Below, in pieces: positions 9,093 to 18,061 of a stretch of DNA of 64,000 nt. The notes beneath the pieces are model-generated. The model saw only the letters and a list, made by a program, of their open reading frames with translations. It did not search any database and was not told where the DNA came from. Origin of the DNA: Streptomyces sp. G-G2 (GTDB lineage Bacteria; Actinomycetota; Actinomycetes; Streptomycetales; Streptomycetaceae); NCBI RefSeq assembly GCF_030063135.1, contig NZ_JASISO010000012.1, positions 62,001 through 126,000 on the forward strand, in the 5' to 3' direction. The position numbers were made by a program, and so were the translations under genes. Each line of letters starts with the position of its first letter. Position 1 is the stretch's first letter.

Positions 9093-9305
9093 ATGGCGAC
9101 CAAGGACACCGGCGGCGGACAGCAGAAGGCGACGCATTCGACCGAGGAGGTCGAGGAGACGACCGCCGAAGCGACTTCGGACGTTCAGGAACGGCACGAA
9201 AAGCTCTCCGACGATGTCGACTCGGTACTTGACGAGATTGACGATGTACTCGAGGAGAACGCCGAGGATTTCGTTCGGAGTTTCGTACAAAAGGGCGGCG
9301 AATAG
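9093..9305 (+). CDS. pup: Prokaryotic ubiquitin-like protein Pup
   Basis: 70 residues, intrinsically disordered protein tag joined to lysines by PafA for proteasomal degradation. The conserved C-terminal half LDEIDDVLEENAEDFVRSFV forms the helix that binds Arc. The last three codons GGC GGC GAA give Gly-Gly-Glu, so the tag is made in its ligation-ready form. The N-terminal half is Thr/Glu/Gln-rich and variable. ATG 9093 is preceded by GGTGAGGT; an ATG at 9060 in frame lacks a ribosome site. The endonuclease-like gene follows 37 bp downstream, then prcB and prcA, presumably as one operon. Confidence 0.98.
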   Translation: MATKDTGGGQQKATHSTEEVEETTAEATSDVQERHEKLSDDVDSVLDEIDDVLEENAEDFVRSFVQKGGE

Positions 9306-9342
9306 CCTTCGAATCTAAGGCGAACCCGCCAGTGTTTGCTCC

Positions 9343-9942
9343 ATGTCCAATGGAACGAAAGCGTGTCGCGGATGTGCTCGCGACATACCACTGAGCGGGT
9401 TCGCTGCGGATCGGAATCGTAGCGACGGGCTGCGGCCCCGATGCCGCGCATGCGTGGCGGCGTACGGTGCCGGGCACTACCGGCGCCGCCAGGCAGCCGA
9501 CGGCAAGGCCGTCAGGGACCACGTGGAGGTACCGGCGGGCCGCAAGCTCTGCCGACAGTGCGGTGAGGTCAAGCCGCACGCCGAACGGCACAAGAACGCA
9601 AGCGCTTCTGACGGACTGTCGACTCGGTGCGAGGCCTGCCGTGCCGTCGAGGGCCGGGCAGGCCATTTCAAGCGGGCCCACGGGATCACCGAGGCCGATC
9701 GGGACGCGATGATCGCCGCCCAGGGCGGGGTCTGCGTGCTCTGCCGAAAGGCTCCGGCAGAGCATGTTGATCACGATCATCAGACGGGTAGTGTCCGAGG
9801 CGTACTGTGCTTCAGCTGTAACGCAGCCCTGGGGCAGTTCAAGGATCGGCCGGACGTCATAAGGCGTGCAGCCGCATATGTGGAAGGAAACCTGTGGAAC
9901 CCAACACTCGTAGCACAGGGCGTCTACCGGCAGCCTTCCTGA
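9343..9942 (+). CDS. Endonuclease VII-like HNH protein with two zinc ribbons, in proteasome operon
   Basis: 199 residues. C-terminal recombination endonuclease VII (T4 gp49-like) domain: [19 protein letters not shown] then [16 protein letters not shown], with the zinc-binding CxxC pairs and the HVDHDH metal site. Two N-terminal zinc-ribbon-like units repeat the pattern CxxC...GLxxxCxxC (about residues 8-37 and 70-99). The gene ends 49 bp inside prcB, so the two are translationally linked. Third codon positions are less G/C-biased than in its neighbours, which suggests an acquired gene. I recall the same insertion in other Streptomyces, so it may be old in the genus. Whether it acts in recombination or protein quality control is unknown. 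Confidence 0.9.
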   Translation: MSNGTKACRGCARDIPLSGFAADRNRSDGLRPRCRACVAAYGAGHYRRRQAADGKAVRDHVEVPAGRKLCRQCGEVKPHAERHKNASASDGLSTRCEACRAVEGRAGHFKRAHGITEADRDAMIAAQGGVCVLCRKAPAEHVDHDHQTGSVRGVLCFSCNAALGQFKDRPDVIRRAAAYVEGNLWNPTLVAQGVYRQPS

Positions 9943-10733
9943 CGCCGGGGTCCTCCTCCTTCATGGACTTCCTGGGCGCGCACTCGCCCGAGATGCTGCC
10001 CGGGAACCGGACGCTGCCGGAGGGGGCCGTGCAGGCGCCGCACGGTACGACCATCGTCGCCGCCACCTTCCCCGGCGGGGTCGTGCTCGCCGGTGACCGG
10101 CGGGCGACCATGGGGAACATGATCGCCCAGCGGGACATCGAGAAGGTGTTCCCGGCCGACGAGTACTCCGCGGTGGGCATCGCGGGCACGGCGGGTCTGG
10201 CGGTCGAGATGGTCAAGCTGTTCCAGCTGGAGCTGGAGCACTTCGAGAAGGTCGAGGGCGCCACCCTCTCCCTCGAGGGCAAGGCCAACCGCCTCTCCAC
10301 CATGATCCGCAACAACCTCGGCATGGCCATGCAGGGCCTCGCCGTCGTCCCGCTCTTCGCGGGCTGGGACGAGGCCAAGGAGCGGGGCCGGATCTTCTCC
10401 TACGACGTGACCGGCGGCCGCTCCGAGGAGCACGGCTACGCCGCCACCGGCTCGGGCTCGATCTTCGCCCGGGGCTCCATGAAGAAGCTGTACCGCGACG
10501 ACCTGACGGAGCACCAGGCCACGACCCTGGTCGTGCAGGCGCTCTACGACGCCGCCGACGACGACTCGGCGACCGGTGGCCCGGACATGGCCCGCCGGAT
10601 CTTCCCGATCGTCACCGTCATGACCGACGAGGGCTTCCGCAGGCTCACCGACGACGAGTCGGCCGAGCTGGCCCGCGTGATCACCGAGCAGCGCCTGACG
10701 CAGCCCGACGGGCCGCGCGCCTCGCTGCTCTGA
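9894..10733 (+). CDS. prcB: 20S proteasome beta subunit PrcB
   Basis: 279 residues including a 51-residue propeptide. Autocatalytic cleavage in [10 protein letters not shown] exposes Thr52 as the N-terminal nucleophile. The downstream [14 protein letters not shown] supplies the conserved Asp and Arg, and the Lys in [19 protein letters not shown] strands completes the fold. The beta subunits form the two inner rings of the 20S core and carry peptidase activity. GTG 9894 follows GGAAGGA at 5 bases and lies inside the preceding nuclease gene (49-bp overlap). prcA follows after 50 bp. Confidence 0.97.
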   Translation: MEPNTRSTGRLPAAFLTPGSSSFMDFLGAHSPEMLPGNRTLPEGAVQAPHGTTIVAATFPGGVVLAGDRRATMGNMIAQRDIEKVFPADEYSAVGIAGTAGLAVEMVKLFQLELEHFEKVEGATLSLEGKANRLSTMIRNNLGMAMQGLAVVPLFAGWDEAKERGRIFSYDVTGGRSEEHGYAATGSGSIFARGSMKKLYRDDLTEHQATTLVVQALYDAADDDSATGGPDMARRIFPIVTVMTDEGFRRLTDDESAELARVITEQRLTQPDGPRASLL

Positions 10734-10783
10734 CCATCCGCCCCTAGCCCTGTAGCAGCCCAGAAGAAAGGGACGGACAGCCG

Positions 10784-11545
10784 GTGTCTACTCCGTTCTA
10801 CGTCTCACCCCAGCAGGCCATGGCGGACCGCGCGGAATACGCGCGCAAGGGCATCGCCCGCGGTCGCAGCCTCGTCGTGCTGCAGTACGCCGACGGCATT
10901 GTGTTCGTCGGCGAGAACCCGTCCCGCGCGCTGCACAAGTTCAGCGAGATCTACGACCGCATCGGCTTCGCGGCCGCCGGTAAGTACAACGAGTACGAGA
11001 ACCTGCGGATCGGCGGTGTGCGCTACGCGGATCTGCGCGGATACACCTACGACCGCGAGGACGTGACGGCCCGTGGGCTGGCCAACGTCTACGCGCAGAC
11101 GCTGGGCACCATCTTCTCCAGCGCCGGTGAGAAGCCGTACGAGGTGGAGCTGGTGGTCGCCGAGGTCGGCGCGACCGCCTCGGGCGACCAGATCTACCGG
11201 CTGCCGCACGACGGTTCGATCGTGGACGAGCACGGCTCGGTCGCGGTCGGCGGCAACGCCGAGCAGATCAGCACCTTCCTGGACCAGCGCCACCAGGACG
11301 GGATGACCCTGGCGGAGGCCCTCAAGCTGGCCGTGCAGGCGCTGTCCAGCCAGGCCAACGGCACCGACCGGGAGATCCCGGCGGACCGGCTGGAGGTCGC
11401 GGTCCTGGACCGGACCCGGGCGCAGCAGCGCAAGTTCAAGCGGATCCGCGGCAGGCAGCTGGCGCGACTGCTGGAAGCGGACGTTCCGGCGGCGGCACAG
11501 GCCGATGCGGTGTCCAACGACGAGGAGCCGGAGGATTCGGAGTAG
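10784..11545 (+). CDS. prcA: 20S proteasome alpha subunit PrcA
   Basis: 253 residues. It forms the outer gating rings of the 20S core and receives the C-terminal GQYL tails of Arc. The N-terminal [20 protein letters not shown] is the actinobacterial gate octapeptide region and H0 helix. [20 protein letters not shown] and the [19 protein letters not shown] segment are typical alpha-subunit sequence. The acidic C-terminal tail (after about 225) is species-variable. GTG 10784 follows AAAGGGACGG. The convergent LacI gene lies beyond a terminator-like hairpin. Confidence 0.97.
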   Translation: MSTPFYVSPQQAMADRAEYARKGIARGRSLVVLQYADGIVFVGENPSRALHKFSEIYDRIGFAAAGKYNEYENLRIGGVRYADLRGYTYDREDVTARGLANVYAQTLGTIFSSAGEKPYEVELVVAEVGATASGDQIYRLPHDGSIVDEHGSVAVGGNAEQISTFLDQRHQDGMTLAEALKLAVQALSSQANGTDREIPADRLEVAVLDRTRAQQRKFKRIRGRQLARLLEADVPAAAQADAVSNDEEPEDSE

Positions 11546-11566
11546 TTCCGGTTCCGAGGGTGTGGT

Positions 11567-11600
11567 GCCCCGGTCGGCCTCTGTGGAGGCGGGCCGGGGC
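11567..11600. terminator. Bidirectional hairpin between prcA and LacI gene
   Basis: GCCCCGG and CCGGGGC arms enclose a further partly paired GGCCTC/GAGGC core. It lies between convergent stops, so it could terminate both units. Confidence 0.65.
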
Positions 11601-11610
11601 GCCGTCGCGT

Positions 11611-12624
11611 TCAGGGGGCGGTGGTCCGGCCGGGGGGCGGGGGTGCGGTGGAGCCCCGTACGACCAGCTCGACGGGCAGGTCGGGCGCGCTCCAGGCGGT
11701 GCCCTCCAGGACGGCGAGCAGGGCGCTCATGCCGCGTTCGCCGACCTGCTCGGCGGGCAGGCGTACGGTCGTCAGCTCGGGTTCGACGGCGGTGGCGAGG
11801 GCCAGGTCGTCGAAGCCGGTGACCGAGAGGTCGTCGGGGACGCGCAGGCCCAGGCGCCGCGCGGCCTTGCAGGCGCCCGCGGCGAGGATGTCGTCGTCGC
11901 AGATGACGGCGGTGGGGCGCTCCCCGGGGGCCGTCAGGGCGCTCTCCATGGCTGCCCGGGCGGCGTCCACGCTGAGGGCGGCCCGTACGGTGCGCAGCTC
12001 GGCGGAGGGGCCCAGGAGGCCGTTCAGGGCCTCGGCGCGGATGGTGAAGGTCCAGGAGTCCACGGCTGAGGCGAGGTGCAGGAGGCGGCGGTGGCCGAGG
12101 GCCAGGAGGTGTTCGGTGACCTGGCGCATGCCGTCGGCCATGTCGAGGTTGACGTGGGCGGCGGCGCGGCCGGAGGCGGGGTCGCTGTCGAGCATGACGA
12201 GGGGGAGGCCGTCGCCGCCGATGGCTTCGAGGGCGTGGGCGGCCATGGAGGAGGCGATGACTCCGTCGAGGGCGGCGCGGGCGGAGGCGAAGGGGTCGCG
12301 GGCGGGTCCGGTGCCGTCGGGGGAGGGGTAGAGGACCACGCCGAAGCCGTGTTCGGCGGCGACGCGGGCCGCTCCGGCGTAGACGCGGGCGAAGAACTCG
12401 TTGGTGAGGGCGGGGACGACGAGGAGGGCGGTGCGGGTGCTGCCCAGGCGGAGGTTGCGGGCGGCGAGGTTGGGTCGGTAGCCGAGGCCCGCGGCGGCTT
12501 CGCGGACGAGGCCGGCGGTGCGTTCGGAGACCCGGCCGCGCCACTTGTCGCCGAGGACGAGGGAGACGGTGGCCTGCGAGACCCCGGCGGCGTGGGCGAC
12601 GTCGCGGCTGGTGGGTCTCGTCAC
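11611..12624 (-). CDS. LacI-family transcriptional regulator
   Basis: 337 residues. N-terminal LacI helix-turn-helix TSRDVAHAAGVSQATVSLVL plus hinge region RPNLAARNLRLG, then a periplasmic-binding-protein-like ligand domain (about 60-330) with FDDLALATAVEPELTTVRLP, a standard LacI signature. GTG 12624 has AGGAG at 6 bases; an upstream ATG at 12705 lacks a ribosome site and would add an unrelated Pro-rich leader. It is divergent from the MFS gene and probably represses it through the TACGTA-centred operator between them. The effector is unknown. Confidence 0.93.
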   Translation of the reverse strand: MTRPTSRDVAHAAGVSQATVSLVLGDKWRGRVSERTAGLVREAAAGLGYRPNLAARNLRLGSTRTALLVVPALTNEFFARVYAGAARVAAEHGFGVVLYPSPDGTGPARDPFASARAALDGVIASSMAAHALEAIGGDGLPLVMLDSDPASGRAAAHVNLDMADGMRQVTEHLLALGHRRLLHLASAVDSWTFTIRAEALNGLLGPSAELRTVRAALSVDAARAAMESALTAPGERPTAVICDDDILAAGACKAARRLGLRVPDDLSVTGFDDLALATAVEPELTTVRLPAEQVGERGMSALLAVLEGTAWSAPDLPVELVVRGSTAPPPPGRTTAP

Positions 12625-12707
12625 ACGGGGCTCCTGCGGTGCGGGGATCGGGGGGTGGCCGGGGTGGGCCGGTGTCCGCGGGGTGGACCCCCGGACTGTC
12701 GCCATGG

Positions 12708-12740
12708 TACGTATTACCCGTCAGGTTATACGTATTACCC
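12708..12740. promoter_or_regulatory. Candidate LacI operator (21-bp spaced direct repeat plus palindrome)
   Basis: TACGTATTACCC occurs at 12708-12719 and again at 12729-12740, exactly 21 bp apart (two helical turns). The second copy sits in the near-palindrome GGTTATACGTATTACC (12724-12739), centred on TACGTA like many LacI-family operators. It lies 30 bp before the MFS start and 84 bp before the LacI start. Confidence 0.75.
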
Positions 12741-12769
12741 CGGCTGGATCCGGGCGGAAAGGGGCGGAC

Positions 12770-14074
12770 ATGGCCGCGGGATACGCGGAGCTGCTCAGGA
12801 CCCGGCACGCGGCGAGGCTGCTCGTGGGCACGCTCGTGGGCCGGCTGCCCAACGGCACCGCCCCGATCGCCATCGTGCTCTTCACCCGGGCCGAGGGCGG
12901 CAGCTACAGCCTCGCGGGCGCCCTCGCGGCGGTGTACGGCGTGGCCAACGCGGTCGGCCAGCCGCTGCTGGGGCGGGCCGTGGACCTCTTCGGCCAGCCC
13001 CGGATCCAGCTGCCCGCCGCGCTGGTCTCCGCGCTCGGCATGGTGTGGCTGGCGCTGGCGGGCACCGGATCGGCCTTCGCCGCCTACGCCGCCGTGGTGG
13101 TCGCCGGGCTCTTCACCCCGCCGCTGGAGGGCGGGCTGCGGGCCCTGTGGCCGGGGGTGCTGGGCGGCAAGGAGGAGCGGGTGCACGCCGCGTACGCCAT
13201 GGACGCGGTGGCCCAGGAGGTCATGTTCACGGTCGGCCCGCTGCTGGTGACCCTCTTCGTCGCGCTGTGGGACCCGGCGGTCGCGCTGCTGGTGATCAAC
13301 GGCATCGGGGTGCTGGGCGCGCTGTCCGTCGTCCTGTCCGAGCCCTCCCGCGCCTGGCGCTCCGCGCCGCGCGAGGCGCACTGGCTGGGCGCGCTGCGCT
13401 CGCGCGGGCTGCTGGCGCTGCTCGGCGCCTTCTTCTTCGTGGGCACCGCGCTCGGGTCCATCACGGTCTCGGGGGTCGCGTACGCCGACGGCCACGGCGG
13501 GCAGGCGGTGTACGGCTGGCTGATGGCGGCGCTCGGGCTGGGCGCGCTGATCGGCGGCGTGGCCTACGGGTCCCGGCACTGGCCCGGCGCGCCCGAGCGG
13601 CGGCTGCGGGTGCTGGTGGCGCTGCTGGCGGTCTGCTACCTGCCGCTGATGCTGGTCCCGGGTCCGGTGGCGATGACCGCGCTCGCCGCGCTGGCCGGGG
13701 TGTTCCTCGCGCCCGCCATCGCCTGCGCGTTCATCGTGGTCGACCGGCACGCGCCGAGGGGCACGGTCACCGAGGCGTTCTCCTGGCTGGTCACCTTCTT
13801 CGGAGTGGGTGCGGCGATCGGTACGGCGGTGGCGGGTCCGGCGGTGGAGCTGGGCGCCACGGCGAGCGGCTTCGCGGTGGCGAGCGTCGCGGGCGCGGCG
13901 GCGCTGCTGGTGCTGATGCTCACTCAGCGGGTGCTGGCGGCACCGGTTTCCGGCTCCTCGGACGCTGACGGGGCCGCTGAAGAGCACGTTGACGGGGCCT
14001 TCGGTACGGCCCCGGAGGAAAATGATCGCAACGGCGCTCTCGAACCCGGTTTCAGAACAGGGCAGAAGGCGTAA
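12770..14074 (+). CDS. MFS transporter
   Basis: 434 residues with about 12 hydrophobic segments. The loop sequence GRAVDLFGQPRIQ after the second pair of helices matches the major facilitator motif A position (GRxxDRxGxRR) in degenerate form. The C-terminal 50 residues are hydrophilic and acidic. ATG 12770 follows GGAAAGGGGCGGAC. The gene is divergent from its probable LacI regulator and ends 9 bp before pafA, so pafA may be read from the MFS promoter as well as its own. Substrate unknown; drug or sugar efflux are both possible. Confidence 0.9.
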   Translation: MAAGYAELLRTRHAARLLVGTLVGRLPNGTAPIAIVLFTRAEGGSYSLAGALAAVYGVANAVGQPLLGRAVDLFGQPRIQLPAALVSALGMVWLALAGTGSAFAAYAAVVVAGLFTPPLEGGLRALWPGVLGGKEERVHAAYAMDAVAQEVMFTVGPLLVTLFVALWDPAVALLVINGIGVLGALSVVLSEPSRAWRSAPREAHWLGALRSRGLLALLGAFFFVGTALGSITVSGVAYADGHGGQAVYGWLMAALGLGALIGGVAYGSRHWPGAPERRLRVLVALLAVCYLPLMLVPGPVAMTALAALAGVFLAPAIACAFIVVDRHAPRGTVTEAFSWLVTFFGVGAAIGTAVAGPAVELGATASGFAVASVAGAAALLVLMLTQRVLAAPVSGSSDADGAAEEHVDGAFGTAPEENDRNGALEPGFRTGQKA

Positions 14075-14083
14075 TGTTCAGTC

Positions 14084-15445
14084 ATGGACCGCCGCATTTT
14101 CGGGCTGGAGAACGAGTACGGCGTCACGTGCACGTTCAGGGGACAGCGCCGACTGTCTCCTGACGAAGTGGCGCGCTACCTCTTCCGCCGTGTTGTGTCA
14201 TGGGGCCGCAGCAGCAATGTCTTCCTGCGGAACGGCGCCCGTCTGTACCTCGATGTGGGTTCGCATCCGGAATATGCAACTCCCGAATGCGACAACCTGA
14301 CCGAACTGGTCACCCACGACAAGGCCGGCGAGCGCATTCTCGAAGGTCTGCTCGTCGACGCCGAACGCCGCCTGCACGAGGAGGGAATCGCGGGCGACGT
14401 CTACCTCTTCAAGAACAACACCGACTCGGCGGGCAATTCGTACGGCTGCCACGAGAACTACCTCGTGGCCCGGCACGGAGAATTCTCCCGCCTGGCGGAC
14501 ATCCTCATTCCGTTCCTGGTCACGCGTCAGCTGATCTGCGGCGCGGGCAAGGTCCTGCAGACCCCCCGGGGCGCGGTCTACTGCGTGAGCCAGCGGGCCG
14601 AGCACATCTGGGAGGGCGTCAGCTCCGCCACGACCCGCTCCCGGCCCATCATCAACACCCGGGACGAGCCGCACGCGGACGCCGAGCGCTACCGGCGCCT
14701 GCACGTCATCGTCGGCGACTCGAACATGTCCGAGACGACCATGCTGCTCAAGGTCGGCGCGACCGACCTGGTGCTGCGCATGATCGAGGCGGGCACGGTG
14801 ATGCGCGACCTGACCCTGGAGAACCCGATCCGGGCGATCCGAGAGGTCAGCCACGACATCACGGGTCAGCGCAAGGTCCGCCTCGCGAGCGGCCGCGAGG
14901 CCTCCGCCCTGGAGATCCAGCGCGAGTACTACGACAAGGCCGTGGACTTCGCCGAGCGCCGGGGCATCCGCACCGGGGTCGTCGACCAGGTCCTGGAGCT
15001 GTGGGGCCGTACGCTCGACGCGATCGACGCGGAGGACCTGGACCGGATCGGTACCGAGATCGACTGGGTCATGAAGTACCAGCTGATCGAGCGCTACCGG
15101 GCCAAGCACAACATGACCATGTCCAACCCCCGGGTGGCGCAGATAGACCTCGCCTACCACGACATCCACCGGCGGCGCGGTCTGTACTACCTGCTGGAGC
15201 GCAAGGGGCAGGCGGCGCGGATCTGCAACGACCTCAAGATCTTCGAGGGCAAGTCGGTGCCCCCGCAGACCACCAGGGCGCGGCTGCGCGGCGACTTCAT
15301 CCGCCGGGCGCAGGAGCAGCGGCGGGACTTCACGGTCGACTGGGTGCACCTGAAGCTCAATGACCAGGCGCAGCGCACCGTGCTGTGCAAGGACCCCTTC
15401 CGGTCGGTGGACGACCGGGTGGAGAAGCTGATCGCTGGTATGTGA
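14084..15445 (+). CDS. pafA: Pup-protein ligase PafA
   Basis: 453 residues, glutamine-synthetase-like fold, paralogue of Dop without the Dop loop. It phosphorylates the C-terminal Glu of Pup with ATP and transfers it to substrate lysine side chains. Visible: E9 in IFGLENEYG (metal), D57 in [14 protein letters not shown] (catalytic Asp), [20 protein letters not shown], and [19 protein letters not shown] in the nucleotide site. A C-terminal domain that includes [12 protein letters not shown] contacts Pup. The MFS gene ends 9 bp upstream and there is no clear ribosome site, which suggests coupling. A strong hairpin follows. Confidence 0.98.
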   Translation: MDRRIFGLENEYGVTCTFRGQRRLSPDEVARYLFRRVVSWGRSSNVFLRNGARLYLDVGSHPEYATPECDNLTELVTHDKAGERILEGLLVDAERRLHEEGIAGDVYLFKNNTDSAGNSYGCHENYLVARHGEFSRLADILIPFLVTRQLICGAGKVLQTPRGAVYCVSQRAEHIWEGVSSATTRSRPIINTRDEPHADAERYRRLHVIVGDSNMSETTMLLKVGATDLVLRMIEAGTVMRDLTLENPIRAIREVSHDITGQRKVRLASGREASALEIQREYYDKAVDFAERRGIRTGVVDQVLELWGRTLDAIDAEDLDRIGTEIDWVMKYQLIERYRAKHNMTMSNPRVAQIDLAYHDIHRRRGLYYLLERKGQAARICNDLKIFEGKSVPPQTTRARLRGDFIRRAQEQRRDFTVDWVHLKLNDQAQRTVLCKDPFRSVDDRVEKLIAGM

Positions 15446-15452
15446 CATCTCA

Positions 15453-15483
15453 CGGGCCCCGTACGTCTCTCGTACGGGGCCCG
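15453..15483 (+). terminator. Hairpin after pafA
   Basis: Perfect 13-bp stem CGGGCCCCGTACG / CGTACGGGGCCCG with a TCTCT loop, 8 bp after the pafA stop. There is no T-tract, which is common for Streptomyces terminators. Confidence 0.8.
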
Positions 15484-15538
15484 CCACACGCCTTAGAGTT
15501 GGCGGCGACCGATGTGCCGTCTGAGATCTGAGGAACAC

Positions 15539-16483
15539 GTGCGCCGAATTGCCGGCCTGCTTGTCGTCCCCCTTCTGCTGCTGTCGACAGCGGCCTGCGG
15601 TGGTAGCGACAAGGGCTCCGACTCCGTCCAGATGAAGAACGGGGTGCCCGCGATCACGAAGGGCGCCAAGTTCGGGGAGGACCCCACCCTCGCGAAGGGG
15701 AAGGGTGAGCCCCCCAAGGGGCTGAAGGTGGAGGTGCTCAGCGAGGGCAAGGGCCCGGCGCTGAAGAAGGGTGACGTGGCTCAGGTGAACTACCTGGGTC
15801 AGGTCTGGGACGGCGCCGAGCCGTTCGACAAGAGCTTCGGCCGCCCCGCCCCCTTCGACCTCACCCTCGGTGCGGGTGCGGTCATCAAGGGCTGGGACCA
15901 GGGCCTCGAAGGCCAGAAGGTCGGCAGCCGCGTCGAGCTGGTGATCCCCCCGGCCCTCGGCTACGGCGCACAGGGCTCGGGCGACAAGATCAAGCCGAAC
16001 GCCACGCTGGTCTTCGTCGTCGACATCGTCAAGGGCACCTCCGTCCCGGCCTCGGCCAAGGGCAAGGAGATCCCGCAGGAGAACAAGGACCTGCCCAAGG
16101 TCGGCACCAACACGGACGGCAAGGAGGTGTCGGTCGCGGTCCCCAAGGACTCCGCCGCGCCGGCCAAGCTGGTCTCGGAGTACGTGCTGGAGGGCGACGG
16201 CCCGGTCGTGAAGGACACCGACAGCGTCGTGGTCAAGTTCAACGGCAAGACGTGGAAGGACGACAAGACGTTCGAATCCACGTACACCAGTGACACCACG
16301 GTGACGTGGCCGCTGTCCCAGCTGTCGGTCAAGGGCCTCAAGGAAGGCATCGTCGGGAAGAAGGCGGGCAGCCGCGTCCTCCTGGTGATCCCGCCCGCCG
16401 ACGGCTTCGGTGACAAGGAGCAGGGCACCATCCCGGCGAACTCGACGCTGGTCTTCAGCCTCGACATCCTCACCGTGATGTAA
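15539..16483 (+). CDS. FKBP-type peptidyl-prolyl isomerase lipoprotein, two FKBP domains
   Basis: 314 residues from GTG 15539 (GAGGA at 5 bases). The signal peptide RRIAGLLVVPLLLLSTAAC ends at a lipobox cysteine, so the protein is lipid-anchored outside the membrane. FKBP domain 1 (about 60-165) keeps the active-site sequence GAVIKGWDQGLEGQKVGSRVELVIPP and LGYG. Domain 2 (about 205-314) is degenerate: the WDQG is replaced (VKGLKEGIVGKKAGSRVLLVIPP), so it may be a folding or binding module. It probably assists folding of secreted proteins. A second, cytoplasmic FKBP gene follows after 74 bp. Confidence 0.94.
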   Translation: MRRIAGLLVVPLLLLSTAACGGSDKGSDSVQMKNGVPAITKGAKFGEDPTLAKGKGEPPKGLKVEVLSEGKGPALKKGDVAQVNYLGQVWDGAEPFDKSFGRPAPFDLTLGAGAVIKGWDQGLEGQKVGSRVELVIPPALGYGAQGSGDKIKPNATLVFVVDIVKGTSVPASAKGKEIPQENKDLPKVGTNTDGKEVSVAVPKDSAAPAKLVSEYVLEGDGPVVKDTDSVVVKFNGKTWKDDKTFESTYTSDTTVTWPLSQLSVKGLKEGIVGKKAGSRVLLVIPPADGFGDKEQGTIPANSTLVFSLDILTVM

Positions 16484-16499
16484 GACTGTTCCGGTTGCC

Positions 16500-16522
16500 C
16501 CCTCCGGCCTCTGGCGGGAGGG
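16500..16522 (+). terminator. Possible attenuator hairpin between the two FKBP genes
   Basis: CCCTCC-G-GCC / GGC-G-GGAGGG with a 3-nt loop and one G:G mismatch, followed by ACCCCCTTTCGTT. It could reduce read-through from the lipoprotein gene into the next FKBP gene. Confidence 0.45.
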
Positions 16523-16557
16523 ACCCCCTTTCGTTCGTACGTATGAGGAGCAGTTCC

Positions 16558-16935
16558 GTGAGCGACAAGCTCGAGAAGCCCGAGATCGATTTCCCCGAAG
16601 GCGACGTCCCCACCGACCTCGTGATCGAGGACGTCTGGCTGGGCGACGGGGCCGAGGCCAAGGCGGGCTCCAACATCCGGGTCCACTACGTGGGCGTCGC
16701 GTTCTCCACCGGCGAGGAGTTCGACTCCTCGTGGGCCCGCAATGAGCCGCTCCCGTTCACCCTCGGTGTCGGCCAGGTCATCAAGGGCTGGGACCAGGGC
16801 GTCCAGGGCATGAAGGTCGGCGGCCGTCGCAAGCTGACGATCCCCGCCCACCTCGCCTACGGCGACCGCGGCGCGGGCCGCGCGATCGCCCCGGGCGAGA
16901 CGCTGATCTTCGTCTGCGACCTGATGGCGGCCTGA
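16558..16935 (+). CDS. Cytoplasmic FKBP-type peptidyl-prolyl cis-trans isomerase
   Basis: 125 residues, a single compact FKBP domain without signal peptide. GQVIKGWDQGVQGMKVGGRRKLTIP and the LAYGDRGAG segment carry the canonical active-site residues. The N-terminal extension ending in PTDLVIEDVWLGDG is typical of Streptomyces FkbP-like proteins. GTG 16558 follows GAGGAG at 7 bases. It belongs to the pafA-fkbp-pafBC neighbourhood conserved in streptomycetes; a functional link to pupylation is not established. Confidence 0.95.
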   Translation: MSDKLEKPEIDFPEGDVPTDLVIEDVWLGDGAEAKAGSNIRVHYVGVAFSTGEEFDSSWARNEPLPFTLGVGQVIKGWDQGVQGMKVGGRRKLTIPAHLAYGDRGAGRAIAPGETLIFVCDLMAA

Positions 16936-16950
16936 TCCACCGGTTGTCCG

Positions 16951-16994
16951 GAGCGAGGGGCCCCTGCCGTACGGCGGGGGCCCCTCGCTCTTGT
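16951..16994 (+). terminator. Strong hairpin terminator after fkbp
   Basis: 14-bp perfect stem GAGCGAGGGGCCCC / GGGGCCCCTCGCTC with a 12-nt loop, then TTGT. It separates the FKBP unit from pafBC. Confidence 0.85.
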
Positions 16995-17086
16995 CCCGGG
17001 CCCGCCCTCGCTTTTGCCCCGGACCACCGGGACGGTACGGTCAGCGGTCACGAGGGTGTTGCACGGAGATCGGGGGAGGGGCGTCG

Positions 17087-18043
17087 ATGGCGATTGCCAA
17101 GGCCGAGCGGCTGATGAACCTGGCGTTGTGTCTGCTGGGGACGCGCCGGCCGCTCAGCAAGCGCGAGTTGCGCGGTTCCATCGAGGCCTACCTGGAGGCG
17201 GGCAACGACGAGTCCTTCAACCGCATGTTCGAGCGGGACAAGGACGATCTGCGCGAGCTGGGCCTGGTCATCGAGACCGTGGAGAGCCTCGACGGGGACA
17301 TCGGCTACCTGGCCCGCCGCGACAGCAACCGTCTTCCCGCCGTGTCCCTGGACGCCGAGGAGGCCGCCGCGCTGGGCCTGGCCGCCAAGGTCTGGCAGCA
17401 GGCCCGCCTCGCGGGCGCGGCCAGCGGCGCCCTGCAGAAGCTGCGCGCCGGGGGCATGCCGGAGGCGGGGGACCCGTACGACGGCCAGCACAGTGCCATC
17501 GAGCCGCGCATCCCGGTCCACGAGGCGGCCTTCGAGCCGCTGATGCTGGCCTGCCGGGACCGGCGCCCGGTGGTCTTCGACTACCGCAAGTCCAACGCGG
17601 CGCGCCCGGCCTCCCGTCAGGTGGAGCCCTGGGCCCTGGAGTGCTGGCGCGGCCACTGGTACCTCGCGGGCTACGACCGGGACCGCGGCGCGGAGCGGGT
17701 GTTCCGGCTGTCCCGGATCACCGGCAAGGTGCGCTCGCGGGCCGGGCAGTACACGGCCGCGGTGCCGGACGTGGTGACCGTGCGGGAGACCGTGGCGAGC
17801 TGGGCCGGGGACACCGCGGACCGCTCGGCGCTGATCCGGCTGCGCGCGGGCGCGGGCTACCCGCTGCGGGCCAGGGCGACCGCCGTGCGCGAGGGCGCGG
17901 ATGGCTGGGACGAGCTGGAGATCCCGTACGGGCACGGACTGGACGCCTGGCTCGTGGAGTTCGGGCCGGACGTGGTGGTGGTGGAACCCGCGGATCTGCG
18001 GGCCGATGTGGTGGACCGGCTGCGCGCCGTGGCCAAGGGCTGA
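17087..18043 (+). CDS. pafB: WYL-domain transcriptional activator PafB
   Basis: 318 residues. N-terminal winged-helix region (about 5-85), a helical middle, then a WYL domain with GHWYLAGYDRDRG and VFRLSRI (about 200-225). PafB and PafC act together as the LexA/RecA-independent DNA-damage activator in mycobacteria; the WYL domains probably sense single-stranded nucleic acid. ATG 17087 has GGGGAGGGG upstream. pafC starts 18 bp after the stop. The first of the pair, next to the pafA unit, corresponds to pafB by gene order. Confidence 0.93.
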   Translation: MAIAKAERLMNLALCLLGTRRPLSKRELRGSIEAYLEAGNDESFNRMFERDKDDLRELGLVIETVESLDGDIGYLARRDSNRLPAVSLDAEEAAALGLAAKVWQQARLAGAASGALQKLRAGGMPEAGDPYDGQHSAIEPRIPVHEAAFEPLMLACRDRRPVVFDYRKSNAARPASRQVEPWALECWRGHWYLAGYDRDRGAERVFRLSRITGKVRSRAGQYTAAVPDVVTVRETVASWAGDTADRSALIRLRAGAGYPLRARATAVREGADGWDELEIPYGHGLDAWLVEFGPDVVVVEPADLRADVVDRLRAVAKG

Positions 18044-18061
18044 GGGGGGACACGTACCAGC

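Noticed and set aside
10805..13987. 1060-codon open frame on the minus strand
   Set aside because: Crosses prcA, the LacI gene and the MFS gene in a wrong frame; Arg/Pro-rich shadow sequence.
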